The notes under the pieces were generated by a model. The model saw nothing but the letters and a program-made list of their open reading frames with translations. It had not been told where the DNA came from and did not search any database. Positions 36,045 through 48,471 of a DNA stretch of 64,000 bases are shown here, piece by piece. The stretch comes from Alnus glutinosa (taxonomy: Eukaryota; Streptophyta; Magnoliopsida; Fagales; Betulaceae), in NCBI RefSeq assembly GCF_958979055.1, contig NC_084888.1, positions 8,665,501 through 8,729,500 on the forward strand. The letters run 5' to 3'. Numbering within the stretch: position 1 is the first letter of the stretch; each line of letters begins with the position of its first letter. The position numbers and the translations under genes are program-made.

Positions 36045-37200
36045 AAAAAAAATGGAAACTTATAAAGAGTAGGATTTGTTATTGAATAAAATATTTAGAG
36101 AATTTCCATATTCTTAATATTTATTTTTTTTTTTTTGGAAAAGTACACATCTCTCTCAAACTACTACTCAATTATCAATGTCTCCCCCAAATTACCAATT
36201 GTGTTAATATCTCCCCTCAAACTACCAAAACATGTCAATGTTCCTCCCCTAATACCAACAAAAAGATAAAAAATGAACCTAAATTATTTTCAATAGGACA
36301 AAAATGTCTTTATAAATTTGAAAAAAAAAACTAAAAATTAAAAAAACAAACGAAGTAAAAAAGAAAAACCTGTTTTTATTTTTTTGTTTTTTGTTTTTGT
36401 TTATTTTTTAGTCTTTTTTTTTTAATTTTTAATTTTAATAATTTTATAAAGGGTATTTTTGTCATTAGGGTAGACATTGACATTTTTCAGTAGTTTAGGA
36501 AGGGAGATTGACACAATTGGTAGTTTTTTTTTTGGGGCGGGACATTGACAATGAGAAAGTAGTTTGAGGGGGTTATGTACGTGTACTTTTCCTTTTTTTT
36601 TTTTTTTTTTTTTTTTCCAATCTATTTTGAACATTAGACTCAATTATAAATGCACTATTTATTGAACGTTGTGTGTGCATTGAAGCAGCACATGTAAGAG
36701 AAAGAAAAAAAAAAATCCGTATCTCATGAATGATATTAATGTCTTTCTTAAATATTTTTTTACCATAATTTTTTGGGGCCTTAATTAAAAAATATTGATA
36801 GTAACTAAATAAAATAAAATATTTAGAGACTTTCCATCTTCCTAGCATTTTTTTTTTCATTCTATTTTGAATGTTAGACTCAATCATAAATGCACTATTT
36901 TTTAACGTTGTGTGTGTACTAAGCAACACACCTAAGAGAGCGAGAGAGAGAAAACCCATATCTCATGCAATGATGTTAATGTATTTCTTAATTATTTTTT
37001 TACAATTTGGAGCCTTAATTAAATAATATTGACAGTAATTAAATAAAATATTTAGAGACTTTTCATCTTCTTAACATTTTTTTTTTTTTCATTATATTTT
37101 GAACCTTGGGCTCAATCATAAATACACTATTTTTGAACGTTGTATGTACTGGAGCAACACATGTAAGAGAGAGAGAAAAAGAAAACATATATCTCATTTT
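36045..37200 (+). repeat. Tandem array, about 236-bp unit, interrupted by a MITE
   Basis: ATTTTGAA anchors occur at 36624, 36864 and 37096 (offsets 240 and 232). Each is followed by TAGACTCAAT, AAATGCACTATT, ACGTTGTGTGTG and a purine run, and ends in AATAAAATATTTAGAGA...TTT. The end of an earlier unit is at about 36085-36136, just left of the MITE. Several minus-strand frames here are shadows of this array. Confidence 0.75.
36137..36592. mobile_element. MITE, 456 bp, inserted at a poly(T) tract
   Basis: Left end GGAAAAGTACACATCTC and right end GTACGTGTACTTTTCC are inverted, and pairing continues inward (TCAAACTACT, CAATTGTG, TCAATGT against their complements). Poly(T) on both sides fits insertion into the T run at a unit junction of the tandem array. 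Confidence 0.7.
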
Positions 37201-38028
37201 TTTTTAAAAAAAAATTTCTATTAATATTTCTTAACTAGAGGCCTTATTGGCTCTAGAATTAGCGTAATCGACCGGAGGCTATGCCTTAACTAAATACGAC
37301 TAATAAGTGCCAACAAGTAAAGTCAACTACGTACCCATATGCAGAAATGTCACAATCACTAATAAAAGCAATATTCACCTAATAATCAACAGCTGTAACC
37401 ATCAAATTTGCATAAACTCAGATAAAGAAAAAGAAAAAGAAAAAGAAAAAAAAGAAAGAAGATGAAATGGGAAAGAGATCGATCGAACAAAAAAGGAATT
37501 GGTATGCAGTAGAGATTTGCTTCAATAAACCAGTGTTTCAGTGAATAAAATTCACTATATATAATCTTATGTGCCCAAAGAAGTCTTGGTCAGAGAGGAT
37601 CATTTTTTCAACAGTTCCAAGTGTTGGAGGGATTTCTCGGCAACAAATTCGATGGACATGAACAAGAAAGAAAAGTAAAGAAAAGAAAAGAAGAACTGGA
37701 GAATATTGAAGAAACAATAAAGTGCAAAAACTGAGAAAGACCCAAAGAGGTGTTGCCGGATGAGGCGAAAAGAAAGAAAAATGTAAAACCCCAAGGCTAA
37801 TTTTATTATTCTAATTTTTTAAATAAATAAACATATTTAAATATATATATTTTATTATTTTTTATATATACACACACACACACCTAGTTATCAGTTATAA
37901 CTGGTTACCGGTTATTTCCAACCGGATACAAAACTAGTTGGCCGGTTGGCATTAAAGAATATACTCTCTATATATTAGAGGATTTGATTTGAACAATTTA
38001 TTGTAATTATAATCAATCAAATTTGGAT

Positions 38029-38131
38029 GTTAGAGAATATACTCTCCATATATTAAGGGATTTGATTGATTATAATTACAATAAATTGCTCAAATCAAAT
38101 CCCTTAATATATGGAGAGTATGTTCTCTAAC
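38029..38131. mobile_element. Near-perfect hairpin, 103 bp
   Basis: GTTAGAGAATATACTCTCCA at 38029 pairs with TGGAGAGTATGTTCTCTAAC at 38112-38131, continuing through TATATTAAGGGATTTGAT and its complement; arms of about 40 bases carry a single visible mismatch. A diverged inverted copy of the right half lies at about 37960-38025. It sits inside the right subterminal region of the hAT-like element. Confidence 0.8.
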
Positions 38132-38252
38132 AATTGGTACCCGGTTACCGGCCTGTTATAACCGGCCGGCTTTACACCCTTAAGGGGCAATGTCGGACGC
38201 TGTACCCATAAATATAAGTTTTTAATTTTTTTTTCTATTTGAGTTTTTGTTA

Positions 38253-38430
38253 AAAGTAATAATATATGCAAGATTCATATCTTCCTCTTATCCCTCCAAA
38301 TAAGACATAATTAAAAAAATCACCATTGAATTTGAGATGTCCAATAGTAATTTTAAAAGTCAAATCGCATTTAATTTGGAGAAATAAGAGAGGAATAAAG
38401 AGTATTACATATATCATTACTTTTATGTTA
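38253..38430. mobile_element. MITE of the AAAGTAAT/ATTACTTT type
   Basis: Left end TTAAAAGTAATAATATATG and right end CATATATCATTACTTTTA are inverted repeats. Size and ends resemble those at 18529 and 34512. Confidence 0.55.
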
Positions 38431-39378
38431 CATATTTGAGGTCGATCAAAGTGGAATCCACAACCGATTAGGTGAAATTTAATATATATACCCTACGATT
38501 ATAGATTAGGGAAATGACTAGAACCTTAGGAAGGAGGCAGTACTGCACTCTAACTCAGGACGTCGTGAAACATCATCTTCATTAATTTGTAGGAAGACCT
38601 TAAATTTCATTTAAAAAATTAAAAAAAAAAAAAAAAAAAATTTACGGCTTGCTAGTGAAAGTTGGATAGTATTAATGTAGTTGAGTGAAGATTTGCTTTT
38701 TGAAAGCTATTTGACGTACTTGTTAATTGTTATAAGAAAGTGCCATAGAAACAAGCTAAGACCACTCATAATAAGACTAGCTAGCTAATTAACTCAGTAA
38801 CTCGCCAAATTGGAAACTCTTGTTGCTTTACATTCAGTGTAGCGTTATTGCTGTGAACGTTGACTCATTTATGTGGAGTAACGTTCACCCTGGCCTAGCT
38901 AGCTCCTGGGCTGCCCACTGATCATAGGCACCCTAAATTTATTACATCTACTGTGTACGTAGCGTATGAGGAGGCTTCGTGTTTTGATTTTGAGATGTGG
39001 ATTTATAATCTTTTTTATTCTTTTATCTTCTTCCCTCTCTCTTGATGCCTTGATCTCTCTCCCTCGATCTCCTTCAACTTTTACAATAAAAAATATATTA
39101 AAAAATAATATCTAAAAAAAATAAAGAATGAGATATATCGATAATCTATTGGAATTTATATTGAAAAACTAGTAATTAAAATAGAAAAATGTGTATTTTA
39201 AGCAACTCATGAAACAACTACGTACCACGCACCACTGCTGGAGATGCTATAAACATCAATCTCTTGCACACCTTTTTTGCAAATCGATCGTTGAATCTGT
39301 ATAACTCAATGTGAATCCCATAAATTCAACGTGGATTTGCAAACCTATTGTAATTGAATGAAACCAAACAATTTATTA

Positions 39379-39412
<34 letters not shown>

Positions 39413-41299
39413 TTTTTTTTTTTAAAGATGAAGTACGCAAACCTTTTTTTTTTTTTATTTTAAAAAATGTCAATCGAACTGAGTATTACAGTGAGTACAT
39501 AGTTTGATTACCTACCAAGTCTCAAGCAGATTTTAAACATGCATTTGGGCTTGCCGAGCTGAAGTTGGTCAAGCCTCGAAAACTCGAGAAAGATATATAG
39601 TGATTCGGCCGAGCCGAGTTCAAACCGTCAGAACTCGACTTATTTTTCTTTTGGTAAGTACATCATTCACTAAATGGGAAAAGGGTTACAAGGTTACAAG
39701 TAACAAAAAATTTAAAAAGGAGTTGGCTCCCCAACAAAACTCAAACCAAAGAAATAATGCAAAATTTGAGATGGGAGAGAGTGGGTCTGGCTTGCTTCAT
39801 ATATATTTGTTAATTCATTTATGGTTTACGCGACTTCATGCAAATAAAGTAGCTATAAAAGTTATGCCTATCAATTGGGTAGCAGTATTCGGCAAACAAG
39901 AAATAGGTGTGTTTATGACTCTAAAAAGGTCATAAATGTCCCGTTTCTTTAGTCCTTGGGCAAACAGTAAGGAATGGGCTACAGAAAACGGTATAAGCAC
40001 CAAAACAAAACAAGATAGAGATATGACCATTGCGAGATCCTTTAATTCTACAAGAACCCCCAATAAAGAGGACACAAACAAGGGCATGACCCTTGAAAAA
40101 CTGTAAAACCCTACTTGAACAGGCAGGAGCATAAAAAACATAACCCTCACGGCGACCGTTCAGCCCTACCCAAACTTTCAAAGAAGAAAACACAAACATA
40201 TAGCATAACCCTAGAAAGTCCCTTCATCAACGTTACGTACCCACCTTCTTGAGTAAGGTAGAATACAGCCCTAGCTAGCCGTTTGTGTTTTAAGGGGTTG
40301 GTTTGGCTACAAGAATTAATTAGCTTTGTGAGTTCGAAAGCAAACTCCTCTCCTGTAACATGTGCGGACAGCGGAGTGCCCCGTGATAATTTTGTAATTC
40401 CCACTCATCCTTTTTCATGGTATCCAAGACTAAGTGGCGACAACATATATTAATATTATATTGTCGGTTCTGCAATAGATGTTCGACAGGTGAGCATTTA
40501 GCAGTTAGCAGCTGCCCGTCTTTGACCCCGCCTCCCTCTCCATTTATTGCCACCTTGATGGCCAGTCACCTACAACACCAACCGATCGACCTTTTTCGTA
40601 ACTTAATTCCCCGGATACCCTTTTAATTCCTTCTTGCACGTTAACGTCCTACTGCAATTCAAATGTTTATACACTTAATTCTAATGGACATGCATGCGCG
40701 CATATGGATCCCATAATTCCCGTTAATTTTATCTTTTTTTTTTTCTTAAATTTGCATGTGAAACATATCGTGACTATTCAAACGAAAAAAAGAAAAAACC
40801 TACTTACCCAAACAACAACAACAACAAAAAAAAAAAAAAGAGGGAAAAACTTGTAGGACTCTTAAGCTTGCTTGCTTGCTTCCTTGAAAGTGATCTCATA
40901 TATATTCCCTCACATGGGAACACTCATGCTCATGCACTTTGGCCAACAAATTCTCATCCCATCAACCACAGTACTGTTTAGCAACATTTTACCAAAATAG
41001 TTTTTCTTTTTTGAATGTTTGTTCCCATACAAAATTCCTTTGGTTGTTGAGCTATCTACCCTTTCTTGGAACTACTCCCCATTTATTCAAGGCTAAAATT
41101 CCAACCTTTCTTGCAGTTAATATTCCTAGGTACTATTGATGTCTGGCTTCTCTATGTCTGCTTCCAATCGCTAGCTAGCTCTCTCTCAAGTCTCAACCAA
41201 CTAATAATTATATAACTGTTCAAGACGTGTACCTATTGATTGCTTTCAATTCAGTCTCTGGAGGGTTATTATAGTTCAGCTTCTCGTAGACTTCTTGTT
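38431..41299. other. Intergenic and KCS upstream region
   Basis: Mostly AT-rich spacer with (ATT)n at about 39380-39410. The stretch 39650-40190, beginning TTTTGGTAAGTACATC on the plus strand, resembles the reversed 3' tail of a LINE (complement TACTTACCAAAA), so a minus-strand LINE fragment is possible. Frames at 39600-40550 on both strands have no domain I recognise. The last kilobase must include the KCS promoter. Confidence 0.4.
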
Positions 41300-41307
41300 T
41301 ATAAATA
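41300..41307 (+). promoter_or_regulatory. Probable TATA box of the KCS gene
   Basis: TATAAATA lies 79 bases before the ATG. It would place transcription start near 41330 and leave a leader of about 45-50 bases, as in many intronless plant genes. Confidence 0.6.
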
Positions 41308-41378
41308 AACAAGCTACCCATCTTGTTCAAGAACCAAAAAACACAAAAAGAGAGAGATATATCTTGCTAACGAAGAAA

Positions 41379-42986
41379 ATGGACAGTGTAGAGATGGATA
41401 AGGAGAGGATAACGGCGGAAATGGCTTTCAAAGACTCGTCCTCCGCCGTTATCAAAATCCGGCGACGCCTGCCGAATTTCTTACAGTCTGTGAAGCTCAA
41501 GTACGTCAAATTAGGCTATGGGTACTCATGTAACCCTGCCACGATACTAATGTTTCTTGTAATTTCACCTCTCGCCCTATCCCTTGTGCTTCAGCTTGCC
41601 GGTCTAAAACTGGACCGGTTTTCCGAGTTATGGACAAACCGGGCAGCTTGGTTCGATAACCTCAACGCTGCCACACGAACAGCTGCTTCCGCTTCGCTGC
41701 TCATTCTTTTCGCCCTCTACTGGGCCAAGCGGTCCAGACCGGTTTATCTCGTAGACTTTTCGTGTTACAAACCGGACGACGAACGAAAGGTGACCGGGGA
41801 CTATTTCTTGAAGATAACTGAAGATAGCGGCGCATTCGAGGAGGACAGCATCCGGTTTCAGAGACGAATAGCGTCCCGTTCCGGCCTTGGCGAAGAGACG
41901 TATTTACCGAAAGGAATTACGTCCAGACCGCCCAACTTCAGCATGGAAGAGGCCCGGTCTGAGGCCGAGGCCGTCATGTTCGGTGCATTGGATGCGCTTT
42001 TTGAGAAAACCGGCGTTCGACCAAAAGACATCGGAATCGTTATTGTGAACTGTAGCTTATTCAATCCAACCCCATCTCTCTCCGCTATGATTGTCAACCA
42101 CTACAAGCTTCGAACCGACATTAAGACCTTCAACCTTGGGGGCATGGGTTGCAGCGCCGGGGTTATATCCATCGACCTGGCAAAGGATCTCCTTAATGCA
42201 AACCCTAACTCGTACGCCATCGTCGTCAGCACCGAAAACATTACTCTCAATTGGTACTTCGGCAATGACCGCTCCATGTTATTATGCAACTGCATATTCC
42301 GCATGGGCGGTGCGGCGGTGCTCTTGTCGAACCGGGCACGGGACCGGGGCCGGTCCAAGTACGAGCTGGTCCACACCGTCCGAACCCACAAAGGCGCGGA
42401 CAACCAAAATTACAACTGTGTCTATCAGAGAGAGGATGACAAAGGAACTGTCGGGGTTTCGCTCGCTCGAGAACTCATGGCGGTGGCCGGAGACGCATTG
42501 AAAACGAATATCACGACTCTGGGCCCTTTGGTTCTGCCGTTTTCTGAGCAATTCATGTTCTTTGTGACGTTGGTGAGGAAGAAGATCCTGAAAGCGAAGG
42601 TGAAGCCGTATATACCGAACTTCAAGCTGGCATTCGAGCACTTCTGTATACACGCAGGCGGGAGGGCGGTGTTGGACGAGCTACAGAAGAACTTGCAGCT
42701 CAGCGAGTGGCACATGGAGCCGTCCAGGATGACGCTGCACCGGTTCGGGAACACGTCGAGCAGCTCGTTGTGGTACGAGCTGGCGTACACAGAGGCCAAG
42801 GGCCGAGTCTGCGGGGGCGACCGTGTCTGGCAGATTGCGTTCGGGTCGGGCTTCAAGTGTAACAGCGCGGTTTGGAGGGCTCTCAGGCCCATTCCTGTGG
42901 TTGATTGCCGAGGAAACCCCTGGGTCGACTCAGTCGCTAGGTACCCGGTTGAGGTTCCTGCTGGGAAGGATGGCCACGCGGCGTAG
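41379..42986 (+). CDS. 3-ketoacyl-CoA synthase, KCS4-group
   Basis: Condensing enzyme of the ER fatty acid elongase. It joins malonyl-CoA to long-chain acyl-CoA in the first step of very-long-chain fatty acid synthesis, feeding waxes, suberin and sphingolipids. Intronless, 535 residues, normal for the family. The ATG at 41379 gives the expected start; the frame stays open upstream without another ATG. Two N-terminal membrane segments (about 54-76 and 101-116) follow [19 protein letters not shown]. The catalytic triad is present: Cys258 in GGMGCSAG, His425 in HFCIHAGG, Asn458 in FGNTSSSS, with spacing like FAE1. The region [11 protein letters not shown] and the C-terminal half resemble KCS4 most. 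The usual IPNC before the FRMG motif is LCNC here. The 3' end is richer in Gly/Val/Asp than most ([12 protein letters not shown]). The gene is much more GC-rich than its surroundings. The exact KCS number is not settled. Confidence 0.95.
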   Translation: MDSVEMDKERITAEMAFKDSSSAVIKIRRRLPNFLQSVKLKYVKLGYGYSCNPATILMFLVISPLALSLVLQLAGLKLDRFSELWTNRAAWFDNLNAATRTAASASLLILFALYWAKRSRPVYLVDFSCYKPDDERKVTGDYFLKITEDSGAFEEDSIRFQRRIASRSGLGEETYLPKGITSRPPNFSMEEARSEAEAVMFGALDALFEKTGVRPKDIGIVIVNCSLFNPTPSLSAMIVNHYKLRTDIKTFNLGGMGCSAGVISIDLAKDLLNANPNSYAIVVSTENITLNWYFGNDRSMLLCNCIFRMGGAAVLLSNRARDRGRSKYELVHTVRTHKGADNQNYNCVYQREDDKGTVGVSLARELMAVAGDALKTNITTLGPLVLPFSEQFMFFVTLVRKKILKAKVKPYIPNFKLAFEHFCIHAGGRAVLDELQKNLQLSEWHMEPSRMTLHRFGNTSSSSLWYELAYTEAKGRVCGGDRVWQIAFGSGFKCNSAVWRALRPIPVVDCRGNPWVDSVARYPVEVPAGKDGHAA

Positions 42987-43054
42987 TCTAAGTGGAGGAG
43001 AGAGTCCACGTGGGGTTATCTCGCTGCTGTAGTGTTTGTTTGTGTTTGTGTTTT

Positions 43055-43085
<31 letters not shown>

Positions 43086-43442
43086 TAAAGGCCCTAAAAG
43101 GGGTGATTATTATTATAATAATATTATTCATCTATGGCCATAAAAAAGGAGTAATATTATTCATTTTCCTAATGGAATAGTCATTCCGCAAACCAAACGA
43201 GGCCTAAATGATTAGAGTTAATGGGTGTTCATGATTATTTAATTCATCGACAAGAGAAAAGAAAAAACATGTAACGAGTGTTATCTTTATTTTGATAAAT
43301 CTACGTATAAATTTTCAGCAATTATATATATATATATATAGAGTAATGTTTGATTCTTATGAAATTATAAATTTTAATATTCATCAAGGTTGTAGCAAAA
43401 TACTCCCATTTCTTCCAATTTTAATATGGATGTTGGACACGT
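42987..43442. other. KCS 3' flank with poly(T)/poly(G)
   Basis: A run of T followed by about 22 G (43064-43086) lies 80-100 bases after the stop codon; then AT-rich spacer with (TA)n at 43326-43340. Confidence 0.6.
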
Positions 43443-43536
43443 GTAAGAGTTGATATAAAGACTAATATCATGCTAAATCAATCACTATTGTAAGAGTTGA
43501 TATAAAGACTAATATCATGCTAAATCAATCACTATT
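43443..43536 (+). repeat. 47-bp perfect tandem duplication
   Basis: Two identical 47-base copies (43443-43489 and 43490-43536) starting GTAAGAGTTGATATAAAGAC and ending ATCAATCACTATT. Confidence 0.95.
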
Positions 43537-46500
43537 TTCTGAATCAAATTCCAACCAATACCCTTAAAAGGGAATAAGATCCTTTCCATTTTAAATAAAA
43601 ATGGATAATATTTATTAATTTTGTGGTTAAGATTTAAAAGACGTACTTGTCAATATTGATTTCATATATATATATATATATACCGTTAGATACATCAACT
43701 TCAAATCTTGATATCTCATTAAATGAAATAAAAAGAATCCTAATCCTATTCCGTGTTAAAGCTAGCTAGTACTCCAAAAAGGAGATGAAGTTGACCTTGG
43801 AGTTCATGTATAATCCAATCGATTGAGCGGTCAAGCATTATTGTTGTTGTTACGTATATATTTTCTGGTGGCAACATTTTTATGTATCCAATAAGCATTT
43901 TCTTTCACACAAAAAAACAATAAAAAAAGGGGTCGTTTTTTATTGCCGCGTATCATCCACCTACATATCAGAGTGTCACTAAATTTAAGCAAGTTATAAT
44001 TACGCATCTATGCTTTCCAACCAAACCTTTACTCATATCGCGACACTATTCTACGTTAGACCCAAAACTATACATTCCAAATAATGTCTTTTGTCTATAC
44101 GTACATGGGTATAAAAACTTAACCTTATAATCTACGATCTATTTTTATTGTCTAGCCTTGAATCCAATAGTTTTATAGGTGACCAGCGTAATCATGTACA
44201 AGTGGTGGTCACATAGACGGCATCGTTAATGGTCTGAATCACCTGTAGTTTAAATCTAGTTAGGCCACTAGTGATGACAGTACACGTGCTTTACTGTGGA
44301 TCAACCGCAGGTACCACTTTTGATAATTTTCAAATTTGAAATAGCTATTTGATAAAAGTCCAAAACACATGGACCAACCCTTATTTTTATCACACTAAAT
44401 ATCTATGATTTATTTTTCTTAAGTGAGACATTTAGTCGCATTGCGTTCCAAAATAGCAAATTTAGTCAGTCTGGATTAAGTTGTGAAATTTGGAGAAATG
44501 AAAAATACAAAATCAATTTATGCGGTTGCACTGATTTTCACTAAGTTCCATGAGGTTTAAAAATTATAACTTGAACTCCCTAACGAATAAGTCCCTAGTT
44601 TGAACTTCCATTTGAAATTTTGAAGAAAACTGTCACTGTTTCGATTACTTCCTTTAGCCAATTTGGGGGTTGTCGAACAATCCCCTAGAATTTATTTTAT
44701 TTTATTATATATATATATTACTTGTTAAAGGGAAGACCTTTGGGCGTTAGGTTTGAGTGGGGTGTGAGGTTGGATGAATTGGAGAAGCGTCTTCAAGAGC
44801 CTTCTCGGACCCATTGAGAATTTGAGGTTGAGGGGTTTGTCTTCCTATATATATATTGCAATTTATTTATCAAATTCATGTCATGGATTTATTGTTTGGT
44901 TTTATAGTAGTGTCCTATATTATAAGAGACCAGAGACCGTCTTGTTATAATTCGATTACTTTTGTCTTCTGTTTGGTTGAAGAGAAACTGGAGGACTTTC
45001 AATCAGACCTAAATGGGGATATTCTCAAAACTCCAATTAATTTATTTGTTTTATTAATTTAAATTTTTTTTTTGAAATAAATTGTAATTTAGTATGATTT
45101 TATAGTAGGCATCTGTCTTCCTACTAGCTTAAACTTTTAAAATAAGTTGTTATTTAATATCCTAGCAGAATAATGATCCTAAATTTGAAGGCAGACTTCA
45201 TAATTTAAGTAAATATTAACTTAAAATGCTTAAATTCACATATTTTTATCATATTAAATTTTTGATATAAGAGATGATTTAACTCTTTAAGTAATGCTAG
45301 ACTCACTTCAATTCCTTTACAACTTTTTATAATTTTCTAACCCGTGTCAACATGTGATTTGAAGTCACATCGACATTTGTTTCCTTGTGATTACGAAAGT
45401 AGCCTTTCGCCCAACCAAGTTATATCCATGTGTTTGTCTATCGTTCACCTGATGTAATAACAATATTTGGGGAAAAGTCCAACTTTAGATAAACATTTCT
45501 TTGAACATTAGTACCTCAGGCAGGCTTCCTGCTCAAGAATATATTTGTCAATAAGTTTTTTCTTTCACGTTAACACTCATTTACAACCTAAATTTTCACT
45601 TGGAAGATTAGATTTTCACCTGCAGCCAAGCTTCCAGCTCAAGATTATATTTGGAAATAAGCTAATGTGAAAGTTTTTTAACACTCATTTACAGTTTAAA
45701 TAACCCTTTCTAACATCATCTTTTTGTTTTCGTGAAGAAAAATTGTCCCTTATGATCAAAACTCTTTTATCATGTTTATTTTGTTCTCTTCTTTTTCTTG
45801 TGGATGAAGGCCATTGTGAAGAAATTCCCATGAGGTTGAACGATTTCTTATCATGTTTAATGGTAACCTGCTGCAATCTAATAATCTATCTCTATCAGCC
45901 ACATGGGGCATAGGAAGGAAATCTGACTCATTTGGTTCATGTCAAATAGCAGTCACAATGATGCATGGGGCTCCTTTTAATCGCAGCAACATTTTCTTTT
46001 CCTGATTTCATATTTGAAACACTGGCAGTAAAAATCTACCTGCTCACTGGAGAGCGTTTTCAGAGTTTTAAACAAATACCAACTATCATGCTTGTCTGCA
46101 GAGAACTGGAGAGCCTAGAATTGCATATTTCAGTTTTCTTAACTTAGCGGCCTCAAGAGTCAAGAATATTACCATAGCTAAGTGACCCCTAAAAGGCTAA
46201 AACAATGAAAGAAAAGAAAAGAAAAGAAAAGAGAGGCAGTCTTCAATCTTATGGTAGAGATGCCATGGACCAATTGGTTCACCTAAAAACACAAAAGATT
46301 AGTAATAGTGGTCCTCCAGAAGCTGCAACACTGAAACTCTGGATGCAGAATTTCTGACTCGTACAGCAGCCTGAAACTAGTGAAACATCAATCAGTTTCA
46401 TGTCCATGTTCGCAGGATTATCAAAAAGACTGGTCAGTTTTCTTTTTCCCTAAGCAGACTGATTAGTTTTCATAGCAAAGTCACTGATCCTCTTTATTTA

Positions 46501-47364
46501 TTTATTTCATTCAAATTTCTGTTTGGTAATACCCAGTTTCGCAGCTGAGAAGACGCGGGATATGATTAGCAGAGCAGCTTTAACATGTACCTATACCTCT
46601 ATCTTCTCCACAACCAAATAGTATAAAACTAAACAAGATGTTCACATTGTGAAAACAGCAACACTAATCACGTTCTACATCCACCCTCATTTAGAAAAAT
46701 GCACTACTGGCATAATCATATTTGAAATTTAGAATATCCAATTGTGGCAGTCATGAAATAGGGAAACCACAATGAAGAAACAAACTATGGTGGACATGGA
46801 TACGCAATGGGTAGTGTGTATTCTATAGCTCTAGCAACAAAGGCAACGTTTTTCGGCAATGTGTCAACAAAAAATTCAAATAAATATAAAAGAAATAAGC
46901 ACTCAACTGTTAATCATCCCCTAACAGCACTGCAGCACCAACACTTTAAAGTTTTAGGATGCCCCACTTCCTAATTCTAACATTTTTTTTTTTTTTGCAT
47001 GAGATACCCCAATACGAATAAAAAATAAATCCCATACAACTACTAAAGGAAAGAAATATTACTAGATTTGGCATCTAATTAAATTGTAGAGGAATATAAT
47101 GTTTCTTGTGTTATTCAAAAGCAACTTTCAGATTCACATTTTATCTCATTTTCAGTTTCTAATTCGAAGCCATTAATGGAGAGAACCCTTATACAGGAAT
47201 TTTTTTTTTTTTTTTTTTTTTTCTTCTATCGAATGGTATATAACATACGACAACCAACAATAAAAGAAAAGAGAAATTATCTTTCTTTTTTTTTTTCATT
47301 TTTTCGGGGGGTGGGGGATAATTTCATTTGATGTGACCAAAAAAGTCTCACCTGTCCTCTACCA
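43537..47364. other. Intergenic; probable 3' untranslated region of LIF2 at the right end
   Basis: No coding sequence is supported. Contains an imperfect 105-base tandem duplication (about 45522-45593 and 45627-45700, CTCAAGA(A/T)TATATTTG and AACACTCATTTACA). On the minus strand, a strong donor (GTGAGACT) 12-18 bases after the LIF2 stop suggests a 3' untranslated intron; a candidate terminal exon lies around 46260-46440, without transcript proof. Confidence 0.4.
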
Positions 47365-48431
47365 CTAATAAGGTCGGTACCTCCTGCCACGATTGCCTTC
47401 ATCACTACTGCTACCTCCTGCTCGACCTGGTGGGCCACTTGGAGCATTGCTCCGATCAATTCTACGAGGCTGAGGTGGCATCTGTACGCCTGGCTGCTGA
47501 CTGCACAAAAGCCAAAGTCAAAAAGGAAATTGTTTAGAATCTTAAAAGAATGTGTTTAAATTCTTAGAATAATTACAAATTTTTTTCTTTTTAAAAAAAA
47601 AAAACTATTTTTCAAATTAATGCCACTTACAGAACATAGCCAATTCGGCCATCCGGTAAAACCATTGGAACCATGTGCATTCCTGCTGGCATTGGACCCC
47701 TACCGTATATCACTGGCTGTTCATGTTTGCAAATCATGAGATGATATTCAACCAGTTCAGACACTATGTGAGAATACATACAAACCCATGCAAGTACCTG
47801 CTGAAAACCAGTAGCAACACCATATCCAGCCCCTAGAGAGCCATATGGATTACCAGCAAAACCACCATACCCAGAGTGTGGGAGATGGTTTGAATGAGGC
47901 ACAGCATTACAGGGATAAGCACCTTCAAATTTTTTATCAGCCTGTGGCTTAGCAAGTACAACCTCCAAAAGTTGGCCTGCAGTTCAAATTAAGTTTCAAA
48001 GCGCGACTCATTAAATATCTCAGAAGTTTTTAGTCTTCACAATTACATCTAATAAGACAAAAAGAATAAATATGGATCAGATGAAACTTTGAGATTGAAA
48101 CAAACATCAGTATGCCCAAGGTTGCAAATGTTGTTAATTCTCATCACAGTATTCAGACCTTGGCAACAATTAGCCATAATAATAGCAGTCACTAAATTTT
48201 TTGCTTTTTCCTCTGCTGTAAGAAAGAACATATCTTTAATGTTGCCAGCCCCTAGAGAGAAAAAATGAAGTAACAGCCAACGAGTTCCTTTCTCCCTAAC
48301 AGTCAAGTGACTTCCACTCCTCTTATTTCAGAGTCTACTCTAGTATAGTACTTCATTCTTTTTTTGATAAGTAGTATAGTACTTCATTCTTACTGCTATC
48401 ATGGCATGTAATCAAATATACTAGTGGGAGT

Positions 48432-48471
<40 letters not shown>

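Larger units (their letters stand above)
35299..38185. mobile_element. hAT-like element with ACCGGTTA subterminal repeats
   Basis: Left end TAGGGGTGAAAACCTGG and right end CCGGCTTTACACCCTTA are inverted, with the TAGGGGTG start common in plant hAT elements. Both ends carry repeated ACCGGTTA/GGTTACCGG blocks (35310-35460, 37885-38170), typical subterminal transposase sites. No transposase frame survives; the interior is a 236-bp tandem array with other insertions. A clean 8-bp target duplication was not seen. Confidence 0.5.

Noticed and set aside
39600..40553. Overlapping frames on both strands
   Set aside because: No recognisable domain; the region more likely holds a LINE tail fragment and spacer.
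42091..43009. Frames of 100-194 codons overlapping KCS in other frames
   Set aside because: GC-rich shadows of the intronless KCS gene.
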